The notes: generated by a model from the letters alone, not told the origin. 64,000 nucleotides of DNA from Gonocerus acuteangulatus (GCA_946811695.1 OX328123.1:41573335-41637334), one strand, 5' to 3'. Positions 1 through 9,326 are shown, counted from the first letter of the stretch. A program made the numbers and translations.

Positions 1-301
1 GGTATTCAAAAACTACTTTTCCAATTTTCTCGAAAACGGTTGAAGCTATCGCCTTGAAAATGGTTTCATTCGTTTTCCTAGCCCAAGAAACATATAAAAC
101 GAGTACTTATAAGCGTATGAACTCAAAAACGTAAGCGTTACGATTTTTTTGCGCGAATTTCGCCCCAAACGCCATCATCCAGTGGGCGGATTTTGCTGGT
201 TAACGAACTTGACCTTTCAAATTAGACGAAAGATTTTTGTGCCAAATTTCATCAAAATCGGACCATTCGTCTGGGAGCTATTGAGCGAACAGACAAAAAT
301 A

Positions 302-365
<64 letters not shown>

Positions 366-514
366 AATTTGAACCACCATCATTTTCGGTCTCTAGGGGT
401 TCTGAAACGCAAAATTTTCTAGTCGGCACTTCCGGATTGCGTCATGAGATCAACCTTATTAGCGGGGTTCCTCCCTATGGGGGAGGGAGGAACCGCGCTA
501 AAAAAAAGAAAAAA
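1..514 (+). mobile_element. Family A repeat, copy 1 (TA core, terminal hairpin; continues left of window)
   Basis: This is the reference copy of a dispersed non-coding repeat that recurs about eight times here. In order it shows a stretch ending in a conserved block that includes ttaacgaacttgacctttca, a motif like caaatttcatcaaaatcgg, a (TA)n tract at about 301-362, a block around ctagtcggcacttccggatt, and a terminal inverted repeat at about 471-514 in which ggttcctccctatgg faces gagggaggaacc. The order microsatellite then 3' stem-loop resembles non-autonomous Helentron-type elements (HINE/DINE-1), but that class is an inference. Open frames through the TA tract are artefacts of the TA period. 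The left end lies outside the window. Confidence 0.75.
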
Positions 515-1567
515 TTGAAAATAGTACATTGTACAATGGTCCGAGGATTAATGAAAGAAATGATAAGAATTGAGGAGAAGGATTCCCTCTGAGTGAACCA
601 TTCTCGACTAGGAATGGATTCATCTTGATTAGCATAGGCACGTGTTATTTTGCAACTATTCGTCTTAAGCTGAGACCCGGTGTTGGTTAGCCCGCTCCTC
701 TTGCCTTCAGCCCCCCCCCCGTATTATAAATTATCTTGTTTTTCTCTTCCGGACGACCTCGTTTTTTCCACTTTCTTTTTCTCTTTTCTCTAAGGAACTT
801 AGGAAGCGGGCAACCGATTCTTTCATTGAACGAGTTTTATACTTCTATGAGATATGCATCGATATGAAGTGTGATTTGATTAACTAGTGATTAAAATGAG
901 ATAGGTATGTGATCGATTTTACAATCTCCACTCAATTTTTTTGTTATTATTATTTGCACATAAAACGCTTTCTTAATGTTCAGGGAATTCAAAAAATATA
1001 TTATCTAAATTTTTCATTTCTGTTCTCATAATTATAAATGTTTCCTTTTTTCATTAGTATTTTTTCTTGAATTTTACGTTTCATTGTTTTTTTTTTCTTT
1101 TTTTGTTTGTGGTCTTTACGTTTGCAAAGTCAAATATATTGAACATTCGTCTGCACAAGAAACATTTCTGAAATGGATGAGCATTTTTAGTGATATAAAT
1201 TTTAAGGATTTGTATGTATTGGAACCTATTTATTAGTGTGCTTTTAGTAATTGGTGGGATTTGTAATTACTGAAAACAGCTCCAACTATGAGAAACTATA
1301 TTGAATACATATTTAACATGCCGTCTAGTTGGCTGAAAGATTGGAGTTGAAATTCATCCGTACCTTCTTTCCACTCCTCCTTGTAGACAAATTATCTTCT
1401 AAACTTTATCAGATTTTAACAAATATATATCTTGCTGAAGAGTAATGACTTCGCTTCCTGACTTCATTTCTTATTAATTTGTTACATAAGATTTATGATG
1501 TTTGTGTTCTCAAAACAAGCTCAGTGCTTTTTGCCTTATAAATGTTAAATTAATTTAATCAGAATAT
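515..1567. other. AT-rich spacer, no feature seen
   Basis: This is unique-looking AT-rich sequence with a short C run near 711-720 and T runs near 1087-1105. I see no ORF, RNA gene or repeat shared with the rest of the window. The last four bases, atat, are the target-site duplication of the Gypsy element that follows. Confidence 0.5.
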
Positions 1568-2026
1568 TGTAACATGTAGGAAACCAGGAGCAGGAAAAAT
1601 AAATAAAATAATAAAAAAAAAAAGGAAAGGCTAAATGAAATAGGTTTAGCATGATGAAACTTATTTTTATTATTTAATATTAGTACCCCTTAATTTTTTA
1701 ATAGCCCTTTCAAAACTTGAACTGTGCCCAGGCCTAATAAGATTTGGCAAGTGGTAGCAGAGACTTACCAAGGGTCTGCATCTCTTCTTCGCCAGTCCAC
1801 CGGTCACAAGGTCTGCCTGCTTATCTGGTCCAGATGACACTGCCCTCCTATTGTCTAGGACCCCCCTCTCCTCCTAGGCCTGGGCAGCTAGTTCCTATAT
1901 CCCATAGATAGCAGGGCAGTCCACTATCTATGGCTATCACCAAATATTTACACACTACAAGCATTCTACAAACAAAGACATACAACTACAAAATATTCTA
2001 CAACTACTCCTATAACTATGGTTACA
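1568..2026 (-). repeat. 3' LTR of the Gypsy element
   Basis: It is 459 bp with short inverted ends TGTAAC...GTTACA. It carries an AATAAAA-type polyadenylation-like signal on the element strand and a splice-donor-like GGTAAGT (plus-strand acttacc near 1766), also present in the other LTR. It matches 8562-9019 except for one base in an A run. Confidence 0.95.
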
Positions 2027-2037
2027 TTACCCCCTAA
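2027..2037 (-). other. Polypurine tract of the Gypsy element
   Basis: On the element strand a short purine run, tagggggtaa, abuts the 3' LTR start TGTAAC. This is the expected place for the plus-strand primer. It is short but well positioned. Confidence 0.7.
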
Positions 2038-2096
2038 TTCACTAAAGTATTTTATCTTCTGATAAATACTTTCCAAGTTACTACACAGCACTATCA

Positions 2097-3104
2097 CTAC
2101 ACTGTAAGTGAAGCATCGTCCGGGCGAAAGATCCTCACCCCGGCGCACTCAGTTCTTGCTGCCGTTTCCACATTTCGCACAGACTGGTTCTTCTTGAAGT
2201 ACCTCCTCACCGCCACCCCGACTATAATAGCTGCCACACAAGTAGTTGCAGTAGATGCACCTCCCCAGGTCCAGAATCTCATGGAGCTCTCCCTTGTGGC
2301 CAATTCTTGTAAAGGTTGCTCCAAGCTGGCAAACACGCAGGGTGGAACGTCGCCATTGTGGAGAGGGACGGTTGTAGGAAAGCCATACTTGACTTTGTCG
2401 ACACCCGCAAAGCCTCTTTCTTGTAGCACGGACTGAGCAGTCCGCTCTTGACTAACGAAGAGGTAGCTTCCTTGGTGTCTCGTTTCTACCAAAAGCCTTG
2501 CAGATAGTTCTTGGACCGGGCGCCTCTGCATTTTCATTCGTTGTTCCAATGGCATCAGAGGCAGATCAATGAAGGCTAGTACCCCATCTGCGCTCGCTAT
2601 AACCTGGACCGTTGCTGCGGCGTAGTATACTTGCTCATGGAGCCGGCCATCTTGGGTCAATAGTGCCAAATCTGCTGGGCTAGCCTCCGCAATACCTGCC
2701 AAAACACTTATTAATTCCTGGGGGCTTACCAGCTCTCTATTGAACCTTCCATCTATCAACCCCTCTACTCCTAACATTACTCTCCTAAGTTTCACCAAAT
2801 ACTCGGTGAAGCCCAGTCCCAAGCTTCTCAAAGAGGAGGAAAAGGGTAAGGATAGGGAGGGTTGGTGTCCAATAGCCGTGGGATTACCCTGCAACACCCT
2901 CATGTGACGGCCTTCTTCCCGGAACACCCTTTTTATCACCCCAAAGATCCGCGTCCCACGTCTACTCATCGTTAGGTCTCTGAACGCCTCTCCTCCGGAG
3001 GGAATATGGTGATCGTGGCCGGGGTCCCTGTTCCCGCTCTCCTGGCGTCCAGGTCGCATCCTTGGGGTCGTTGCTCGGAGAACTAGAGGAGGAACGACGC
3101 TCAC
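2097..3104 (-). CDS. Fourth ORF of the Gypsy element, env-like with C-terminal membrane segment
   Basis: A 335-codon open frame overlaps the 3' end of integrase by 143 nt in another frame and ends about 60 nt before the polypurine tract. Near the C-terminus (about residues 289-299) is a short hydrophobic run, CVAAIIVGVAV, followed by the basic RRYFKK, as in a membrane anchor with cytoplasmic tail. The middle contains LVSPQELISVL, a tyrosine-rich YYAAATVQVIAS and FIDLPLMPLEQR. Their layout recalls the C-terminal part of F-type envelope proteins of insect errantiviruses, but this likeness is weak and from memory. I see no signal peptide or furin-like site, so the N-terminal half is missing, joined by splicing from upstream, or never existed. 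A splice donor-like sequence in the LTR fits a spliced subgenomic message. The start at 3104 is only the first possible one. Confidence 0.6.
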   Translation of the reverse strand: MSVVPPLVLRATTPRMRPGRQESGNRDPGHDHHIPSGGEAFRDLTMSRRGTRIFGVIKRVFREEGRHMRVLQGNPTAIGHQPSLSLPFSSSLRSLGLGFTEYLVKLRRVMLGVEGLIDGRFNRELVSPQELISVLAGIAEASPADLALLTQDGRLHEQVYYAAATVQVIASADGVLAFIDLPLMPLEQRMKMQRRPVQELSARLLVETRHQGSYLFVSQERTAQSVLQERGFAGVDKVKYGFPTTVPLHNGDVPPCVFASLEQPLQELATRESSMRFWTWGGASTATTCVAAIIVGVAVRRYFKKNQSVRNVETAARTECAGVRIFRPDDASLTV

Positions 3105-4827
3105 TCGAAGGTTGGGAGTCTACGCCCCGTCGGCCGTATAAACGTCTGGATCTTTCGCGGTGCCTCCCCCCCTCATTTGCGCCCTCCACCCGTCCTATAG
3201 GCTGGGGTGAACCGCTCCGTTCGGCTTCCTCCTCTTGACCTACTTCTCCCTCAGATAGGGCTGAGTCGGATAGGACCTCATCGGGGGTAGTCGTTTCCGA
3301 AGGTGGCGACGAAAACTGGCCGCCGAGAGGACAACTAGGATCTGGACACGAAGGGGATGCCCCCGCACTCACGGGACAGTCAGAATGATCGGTCGCCCTT
3401 GCCTCGCTTTCCCCTTCTTCCGCGTCACCAGCCCGGTCTGGCGTCTGGTAATTCAAGTCATATGGACGCCCTGGCTCCATCGCCCAAGACCACTCGTCGT
3501 TGGCCTCTTCCTCGTCCTGTTCTTCGCGGTGCGACCTATTAGTCGTTTCAGCCTCCTCTCTCTCCGGATCCATATTCCCCTTAGTCGCGGCCTTCTTAAG
3601 GCGGTTGATGTGCACAACTGCTCGCGCCCCGGTAGACAGCTCGACCTCATAATTAACCCGGGAGAGTACACGGGTGACTTGATGCGGCCCCGTCCATGGA
3701 CGGTGGAACTTCGGACAGTGACCCGGTTTGACCGCTGGCACATTTAAGTACACCCAGTCACCCGCTGCTAGCTCGCGCTCTTTCCTCCGAGAGTTTACGA
3801 AGGCTGTTCGACGTTGATAACATCGCTCGGATCGTACCAGCGCCTCTCGATATGCTTCCGAAAGCCGCTTCCGTAGCTGTATCACATGATCGTCCGGTAA
3901 GAGCCTATCTCGGTCCTCCTGGTTCAAGCTAGGCCCTAGATCGCAGTCGAAAGGGGTGACTAACTCCCGTCCTAAAAGTAGGTAATTGGGGGAGTACCCA
4001 GTCGAGGAGTGGGGGATGGCTCGGTAGGCCATAACTGCATATGGGACCCAACGGTCCCAATCTCTACCATCCCGCCGCACAAAATGTGTGATCGAATCCG
4101 TGATCGTGCGATGGAGGCGTTCTACCATGCCATTGCACTCCGGATGATAGGCTGTAGTCTGCAGCTTTTTTATCCCAAGAGCTCTGCATACTTCCTTGAA
4201 GAGAGCAGAAACAAAGTTTCTCCCTTGATCAGTGAGCAGCCTCTTTGGCACACCATGTCTCGTCACAATATTCTCCACAAAGGCTACGGCCGTCTCTTGA
4301 GCGGTCTGCTCCTTTATAGGGATTGCTTCGGCGTACCTCGTAAAATTGTCGATAAAAGTCAGTAGATATCTATGCCCTCTCCTTGACCTTGGTAGAGGGC
4401 CAAAAATATCTAATGACACCTGCTCGAATGGGCCACTGGCCACATACGGCACTTCCAGAGGCACCTTCAGGCCTGGTGGGCTCTTTCGCTGAGCACACCT
4501 ATGGCAGCTCTCAACGAAGTTCCGTGCATCCTTCTCCATAGAGGGCCAATAAAAGGACCCCCTTAAGTTGGCAAGCGTGCGTTCTATACCCGGGTGTCCC
4601 GCCCATGGCTTCGAATGGTGGTATTCGAGGATCTTTAGCCTAAGCGACTCCGGAACTAGGAGACGCCAATCACTCCCTTCGAGATCAACAGCCCAGTACC
4701 ACAATCCTTCTGCATCGGCCCTGACACTACCGCCCTCCCTTGCCAGCTTCTGGCACCAGCCATCTTGCTCTTGGGCCCTCCGGATGTGGCTCCGGGTGAG
4801 GGGGGTACCGGGTCCGTATCTCAGCAA
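2962..4827 (-). CDS. Integrase ORF of the Gypsy element
   Basis: This 621-codon frame encodes a complete-looking integrase that inserts the cDNA into the genome. An HHCC zinc domain spans about residues 70-111 (histidines in HHSKPWAGHPG, then CHRC). The core follows with catalytic D140 (SLDIFGPL), D200 (LTDQGRNF) and E236 (GMVERLHR). A GPY/F-like module, WTGPHQVTRVLSRVNYEV, lies near residue 380. The last ~200 residues are a long acidic, proline- and serine-rich tail, unusual in length. The frame is open from 4836 but starts with no ATG there; the listed start is a TTG-type codon. It overlaps the RNase H frame by 110 nt and sits +1 to it. It would normally be one polyprotein with RT, so a one-base indel, an assembly error or a programmed shift separates them. 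Confidence 0.92.
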   Translation of the reverse strand: MLRYGPGTPLTRSHIRRAQEQDGWCQKLAREGGSVRADAEGLWYWAVDLEGSDWRLLVPESLRLKILEYHHSKPWAGHPGIERTLANLRGSFYWPSMEKDARNFVESCHRCAQRKSPPGLKVPLEVPYVASGPFEQVSLDIFGPLPRSRRGHRYLLTFIDNFTRYAEAIPIKEQTAQETAVAFVENIVTRHGVPKRLLTDQGRNFVSALFKEVCRALGIKKLQTTAYHPECNGMVERLHRTITDSITHFVRRDGRDWDRWVPYAVMAYRAIPHSSTGYSPNYLLLGRELVTPFDCDLGPSLNQEDRDRLLPDDHVIQLRKRLSEAYREALVRSERCYQRRTAFVNSRRKERELAAGDWVYLNVPAVKPGHCPKFHRPWTGPHQVTRVLSRVNYEVELSTGARAVVHINRLKKAATKGNMDPEREEAETTNRSHREEQDEEEANDEWSWAMEPGRPYDLNYQTPDRAGDAEEGESEARATDHSDCPVSAGASPSCPDPSCPLGGQFSSPPSETTTPDEVLSDSALSEGEVGQEEEAERSGSPQPIGRVEGANEGGRHRERSRRLYGRRGVDSQPSSERRSSSSSPSNDPKDATWTPGEREQGPRPRSPYSLRRRGVQRPNDE

Positions 4828-7159
4828 CGGAGCGGCTTAGCGCGTCTGCATTTTTATGATTCACTCCGGGCTTGTGTTCAACGACATATTCGAATTCCTC
4901 AAGGCGCAAGGCCCATCGAGTCAGCCGAGAAGAGGGGTCCCTCAGACTTAGCATCCATTTAAGAGCAGCATGGTCGGTAATTAACTTAAATTTTCGCCCA
5001 AGCAAGTAACATCGAAAGAGCTTTGTCGCCCAAACGACCGCCAACAACTCTCGTTCAGTGGCAGAGTAGTTACATTCCGGCCCCTTCAATTGCCTGCTGG
5101 CATAGCAAATGGGCCTCTCGACGCCTCCCTGCACTTGAGACAACACAGCCCCAAGAGCTACTCCGGAAGCGTCCGTAGAGAGCACGAAGGGGTCTCGGAA
5201 GTCCGGATACACTAGTAGAAGGTCGGAGGTCAAGGCCTCCTTCAGGTCCGCGAATGATTTCTCCTGCGCAGGCTCCCAGACAAAAGTAGCTCGAGTCTTT
5301 GTTAGCTCAGTAAGGGCCTTCGCCCTACTTGCGAACTCCGGGATAAAACGGCGATAGTAGCTCGCTAAACCGAGGAAGCTACGTACCTCGCGTGCATTCC
5401 GTGGTTTCGGAAAGGTTTTTACTGCTTCCACCTTTCCAGGGTCGGGTTTGACTCCACTGTCAGTCACCACATGCCCTAAGTACATGACCTCCTTGGCCGC
5501 GAATGTACACTTTCGTAGGTTGACCTTTAAATTCGCCCCGCGAAGTAAGTTAAATACTTCCTCCAGCCGGGCGATATGCTCACCGAGTGTGGCGCTGTAC
5601 ACCACTACGTCATCGAGATAAACAAAACAGCCGGTACCCTTTAGACGACCTAATAGCTGTTCCATCAACCTTTGGAAGGTAGCCGGAGCCCCTGCCAATC
5701 CGAAAGCCATTTTCCTGTACTCGAAATGGCCTCCCTCGGTGGTAAACGCTGTCTTCTCCTGGTCTTCCGGGGCTATGGGGATTTGATGGTATCCACTGGC
5801 TAAGTCCAGTGTGCTAAAGTACCGGCAATTGCCGAGCTGTTCTAGGGTTTCCTGAATCAGGGGTAGAGGGTATGTGTCCACCCGAGTAACGGCATTAAGC
5901 CCCCGGAAATCAGTGCAAAACCGATATCGCACCTCCCCATCCGGCGATTTCTTTTTTACTAGTACAACTGGAGCCTGCCAGGGGCTAGTGGAGGGCGTAA
6001 TTATACCCCTTTCCAGCATAGAATTCAGCTGCTCCGCCACCACGGCTTTCTCCGCGTACGGGACCCTATACGGTCTCTTCACCACAGGTCGGGCATTACC
6101 CGTAACTATCCGATGTTGGACGGGTAGCGCGCAACCTTCCCCTCTGGGCTCTTCGAAGAGATCCTGGAAGCGAGAAAGAAGCTCCAACAAGGGCTTCTTT
6201 TCTACCACGGGGAGGTGTCGGAGCTTCTCCTGTAGGTCCGACCCTGTCTTTACGGTTTGTTTCGCTTTGGTGGGGGACTCACCTTGACCTTCTGCCAGTG
6301 ACCAATTACCTTCCTCAACCCTACCAAGAGGGGAGTCACGACTTAGTACGACTGACCCTCCACTGAGATTAACCACCTGTATCCACGCGGATCCCTCCAC
6401 GACCTCACTCACGCTACGCCCTGTGCGCACTCCAGATGTAAGCCCTTCTAGTGGCTCAATTAAAATATTACCCCGCCTTATGGCCGCAGGCACTCGAACA
6501 GCCACTGTCGCCTCAGAATAAGCCGGAAGGGATACCTCCTGGCACAATCTGACATAAGGAGATTTCCGTTCCCTCCGGCGTGCTTTGCGCCCGGAGCCAT
6601 TACTTATTGTATGAGCGTCTCCGGAGCTACTCTTCTGGCTAACGGTACAACCCCCTGCGGATCCGGCAGCACTGACAATGTTTGACGAACTAACTCCTGA
6701 ACCGGGGCAAGACCACTTCTCTTCCAAGATACGGGTCCTAGCCACGACCCCCTCGATCCACTTCCTGTCTCTTTCTTCACTTTGAGCCTCGGTTACCGTC
6801 TCTGTCGAAGTCACCCCAAGAGAAGTGGTAAGGGTCCCCAAGTCGTAGTTCCTTCCACCTATACTTATTCTAGCTCCAACGCGGCCTAGCAAGTCTCGAC
6901 CGAGGATTCCCCCTCCCGAGGGGAGCACCCGGGCTACGGCGACCCGGTGTCGGAAAGAAAACCCTGGGAGTTCAATGTCCACGACTTGTTCCCCTTCCAG
7001 CGGCAATAAATGGTCTGTTACACCGCGGACCTTAAAAGAAACTGGCTGAAGCCCCGCCCCCGGCGCAGGCCGATTAAGAACTGTGATGTCCGCTCCCGTA
7101 TCTACCATCATCTCCAAGTCTTGCCCATTTACCTTTACTGGGATAATAAGGCGGGGCAC
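4727..7159 (-). CDS. Pol: protease, reverse transcriptase and RNase H of the Gypsy element
   Basis: An 810-codon frame (open from 7267) matures the Gag-Pol polyprotein and copies the RNA to DNA. The aspartic protease has VDTGADITVL (DTG at residues 20-22) and a second motif GILGRDLL (84-91). A ~200-residue linker precedes RT, which shows FCTDFRGLNAVT (414-425), LDLASGYHQIPI (451-462), FGLAGAPATFQR and the catalytic YLDD at 514-517. RNase H carries STDASG (D663), the ERELLAVVWA glutamate near 703 and ITDHAALKW (D729), ending with HKNADALSR. No internal stop is seen. The frame overlaps gag by 64 nt in the -1 frame and has no ATG at its head; the first listed codon at 7159 is GTG, so it is probably made as a Gag-Pol fusion. 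Confidence 0.95.
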   Translation of the reverse strand: MPRLIIPVKVNGQDLEMMVDTGADITVLNRPAPGAGLQPVSFKVRGVTDHLLPLEGEQVVDIELPGFSFRHRVAVARVLPSGGGILGRDLLGRVGARISIGGRNYDLGTLTTSLGVTSTETVTEAQSEERDRKWIEGVVARTRILEEKWSCPGSGVSSSNIVSAAGSAGGCTVSQKSSSGDAHTISNGSGRKARRRERKSPYVRLCQEVSLPAYSEATVAVRVPAAIRRGNILIEPLEGLTSGVRTGRSVSEVVEGSAWIQVVNLSGGSVVLSRDSPLGRVEEGNWSLAEGQGESPTKAKQTVKTGSDLQEKLRHLPVVEKKPLLELLSRFQDLFEEPRGEGCALPVQHRIVTGNARPVVKRPYRVPYAEKAVVAEQLNSMLERGIITPSTSPWQAPVVLVKKKSPDGEVRYRFCTDFRGLNAVTRVDTYPLPLIQETLEQLGNCRYFSTLDLASGYHQIPIAPEDQEKTAFTTEGGHFEYRKMAFGLAGAPATFQRLMEQLLGRLKGTGCFVYLDDVVVYSATLGEHIARLEEVFNLLRGANLKVNLRKCTFAAKEVMYLGHVVTDSGVKPDPGKVEAVKTFPKPRNAREVRSFLGLASYYRRFIPEFASRAKALTELTKTRATFVWEPAQEKSFADLKEALTSDLLLVYPDFRDPFVLSTDASGVALGAVLSQVQGGVERPICYASRQLKGPECNYSATERELLAVVWATKLFRCYLLGRKFKLITDHAALKWMLSLRDPSSRLTRWALRLEEFEYVVEHKPGVNHKNADALSRSVAEIRTRYPPHPEPHPEGPRARWLVPEAGKGGR

Positions 7160-7203
7160 CCCGCAAGTTTTTCGTAGGTCATTTATACGCTTGTCCCCCC
7201 GAT

Positions 7204-8238
7204 CTATTGTGGGCCTCGGGCAGGGGGCATCCCTCGGCCGTTCGCATTTGGGTAACGCCCCTGAATTTTAGGACTTTCCCCCCTTGCCCCCCGATCTTGG
7301 TTGCCCTTGCACTCTCTGGCTATATGACCAACCCCATTACACTGGTAGCACCGCATATTCTGACGGCCTGTACCTCTAACTGGTTGCCATGCCCTTCGAC
7401 AGTCACGGGCGAAGTGACCCCTGACTCCGCACCTAAAACACGCTTCCTTTCGCTCGCTCGCTGCAACGGCTACTCCCTTTTCTTCAAGTCCTAGAGGTTC
7501 ATCTTCCTCACAAAATTCCACAGCTACCACTTCTCTACACGTAAAATGCTGCGACTCTCCTCGGCCCAGCTCCTCCTCGATAGCAGTGGCCCTTTCGACA
7601 GCCCCTTGCAAATTAGAAGGGAAGCTAAGACGGGTTTGCTGTCCTATCTCTCCCTTCAGCCCCGACAAATAAGCTGACAGGACAACTTTGTCCAAAAGGT
7701 TCCTTGCACCCTTGCGTTCCTCCTCGGAACCTGATGCCCCACAGGATTTTTCCCCTAGCTTACGGCAGCGGTCGGCAAACGCTCTGACCCCCTCCCCTTT
7801 TTCCTGCCTCATGTTGCTCAATTGTAGTAAAAACTGTTCGTGACGCCTAACCTCCCTGAACCTTTCCAAGAGAGCCACCTTAATAGTGTCGTAGGGCACC
7901 CCGGGCCCTTGTAAATCGGTACGACTCGCCAGAAAAGACGCGGCTGAGCCCTTGAGGCGCATCCGGACCACGAGCGCCATATCTTTATCTTCCCATTGCC
8001 CACTATCTGCTACTAATTCCAGTCCATTCAAGTAGTCAGTGACAGGGACCGAAGAATCATCGCCTGACCAAGGTGCTACCATCGCCTGTAAGGACATATC
8101 CCGCCTCGGCGCCATAGACCCCGACATTCGTGCTGACTCCCGGGACTTTGTTAGTTCTTCCTTAAATAACTGATTAGCCTTTAAAGCCTCCTCTAGTTGG
8201 CCCTTCAGGTTCGTAATTAGTTCTTCTGGATTCGCCAT
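7204..8238 (-). CDS. Gag of the Gypsy element
   Basis: A 344-codon ORF starts with ATG at 8238, about 310 nt inside the primer site, and encodes the capsid/nucleocapsid protein. The N-terminus is a charged helix (ELITNLKGQLEEALKANQLF). The middle (about residues 60-230) reads like a retrotransposon capsid domain with WSGDDSSVPVTDYLNGLE and RFREVRRHEQFLLQLSNMRQ. Two CCHC zinc knuckles follow: CFRCGVRGHFARDC (267-280) and CYQCNGVGHIAREC (297-310). The stop TAG is at 7204-7206. The pol frame is already open over the last 64 nt. Confidence 0.93.
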   Translation of the reverse strand: MANPEELITNLKGQLEEALKANQLFKEELTKSRESARMSGSMAPRRDMSLQAMVAPWSGDDSSVPVTDYLNGLELVADSGQWEDKDMALVVRMRLKGSAASFLASRTDLQGPGVPYDTIKVALLERFREVRRHEQFLLQLSNMRQEKGEGVRAFADRCRKLGEKSCGASGSEEERKGARNLLDKVVLSAYLSGLKGEIGQQTRLSFPSNLQGAVERATAIEEELGRGESQHFTCREVVAVEFCEEDEPLGLEEKGVAVAASERKEACFRCGVRGHFARDCRRAWQPVRGTGRQNMRCYQCNGVGHIARECKGNQDRGARGESPKIQGRYPNANGRGMPPARGPQ

Positions 8239-8545
8239 CTTATGTGCTTTAAAATAAGTACCCGCACGCCTATATTACAAAAACCCTTACAAAAAAAACT
8301 AAATCACGGGCCGTATAATAATACGCTAAGATATTATCCCATATCTTACACCGTAATCATCAACAGAGTGCCCGATGTAAACAGCGTGTCCGATTACAGC
8401 GAACACGATAAGCTAGCCCCCCGCTGCCCGCTACAGCCTCGCGAGAAGATAAGAGTCGCTTTCTCAGCTCCCCCCCCGCCTCCTAGCTACTCGCTACTCT
8501 GCAAGCTCCTTCACTCGCTTCTTTAAAATTATTCGCAGTCAACCC

Positions 8546-8561
8546 CACACCTGACACCAGT
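8546..8561 (-). promoter_or_regulatory. Primer-binding site, tRNA-Leu type
   Basis: Directly inside the 5' LTR the plus strand reads cccacacctgacacca. It matches the 3' end of a leucine tRNA (CAG-type, as I remember it) plus CCA at 15 of 16 positions. The element strand is thus complementary to that tRNA. Position and the TGG start are as expected for Gypsy elements. Confidence 0.8.
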
Positions 8562-9019
8562 TGTAACATGTAGGAAACCAGGAGCAGGAAAAATAAATAA
8601 AATAATAAAAAAAAAAGGAAAGGCTAAATGAAATAGGTTTAGCATGATGAAACTTATTTTTATTATTTAATATTAGTACCCCTTAATTTTTTAATAGCCC
8701 TTTCAAAACTTGAACTGTGCCCAGGCCTAATAAGATTTGGCAAGTGGTAGCAGAGACTTACCAAGGGTCTGCATCTCTTCTTCGCCAGTCCACCGGTCAC
8801 AAGGTCTGCCTGCTTATCTGGTCCAGATGACACTGCCCTCCTATTGTCTAGGACCCCCCTCTCCTCCTAGGCCTGGGCAGCTAGTTCCTATATCCCATAG
8901 ATAGCAGGGCAGTCCACTATCTATGGCTATCACCAAATATTTACACACTACAAGCATTCTACAAACAAAGACATACAACTACAAAATATTCTACAACTAC
9001 TCCTATAACTATGGTTACA
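8562..9019 (-). repeat. 5' LTR of the Gypsy element
   Basis: It is 458 bp, the partner of 1568-2026 with one base fewer in the A run. On the element strand it holds the promoter; AT-rich TATA-like stretches are present but no start site can be fixed by eye. Confidence 0.95.
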
Positions 9020-9322
9020 ATATGTTCCTGCCATGTAGATGAATAATTAGTTCAACAAATTGATATTTTTGTTGTCCACGTTTACTCTGCCTCTACCAAT
9101 GTGGGTCATTGCGAGTTCAATGGTGTCATGTATGTTGATATTGTCTAATGTCAAAAATACATTTTATCACGTTATGCACAACTGTGTCGCCGTCTCTTAA
9201 GATTTCTGCCATGCTGCCTGCAATGTTATTTTATTTCCTCGCCTCGTTGTGTCCTACGCATTGTGTCGTAAAAGTAGAGTTTACGGTGGGGAAGTAGAGT
9301 TCTTTTAAAATATTAATTAAAA

Positions 9323-9326
<4 letters not shown>

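Larger units (their letters stand above)
1568..9019 (-). mobile_element. Ty3/Gypsy LTR retrotransposon, young, with four ORFs
   Basis: A complete 7.45-kb LTR retrotransposon lies on the minus strand. Its LTRs (1568-2026 and 8562-9019) begin TGTAAC and end GTTACA. By eye they differ only in one A run (11 versus 10), so insertion is recent. A 4-bp duplication atat flanks it (1564-1567 and 9020-9023). Minus-strand order is 5' LTR, primer-binding site, gag, protease-RT-RNase H, integrase, a fourth ORF, polypurine tract, 3' LTR. This order and the integrase position after RNase H are those of Ty3/Gypsy. Frames are gag 0, pol -1 relative to gag, integrase +1 relative to pol, and ORF4 in the third frame. 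The pol/integrase frame break is the only obvious lesion. The element is far more GC-rich than its surroundings. Confidence 0.95.

Noticed and set aside
471..514. Rho-independent-type terminator at the family A hairpin
   Set aside because: The hairpin is followed by A, not T, on the element strand and the DNA is eukaryotic; it fits an element terminus better.
3357..4365. Plus-strand ORFs of 60-120 codons within the Gypsy element
   Set aside because: They are antisense to integrase, which has clear catalytic motifs; the GC-rich coding sequence leaves open frames by chance.
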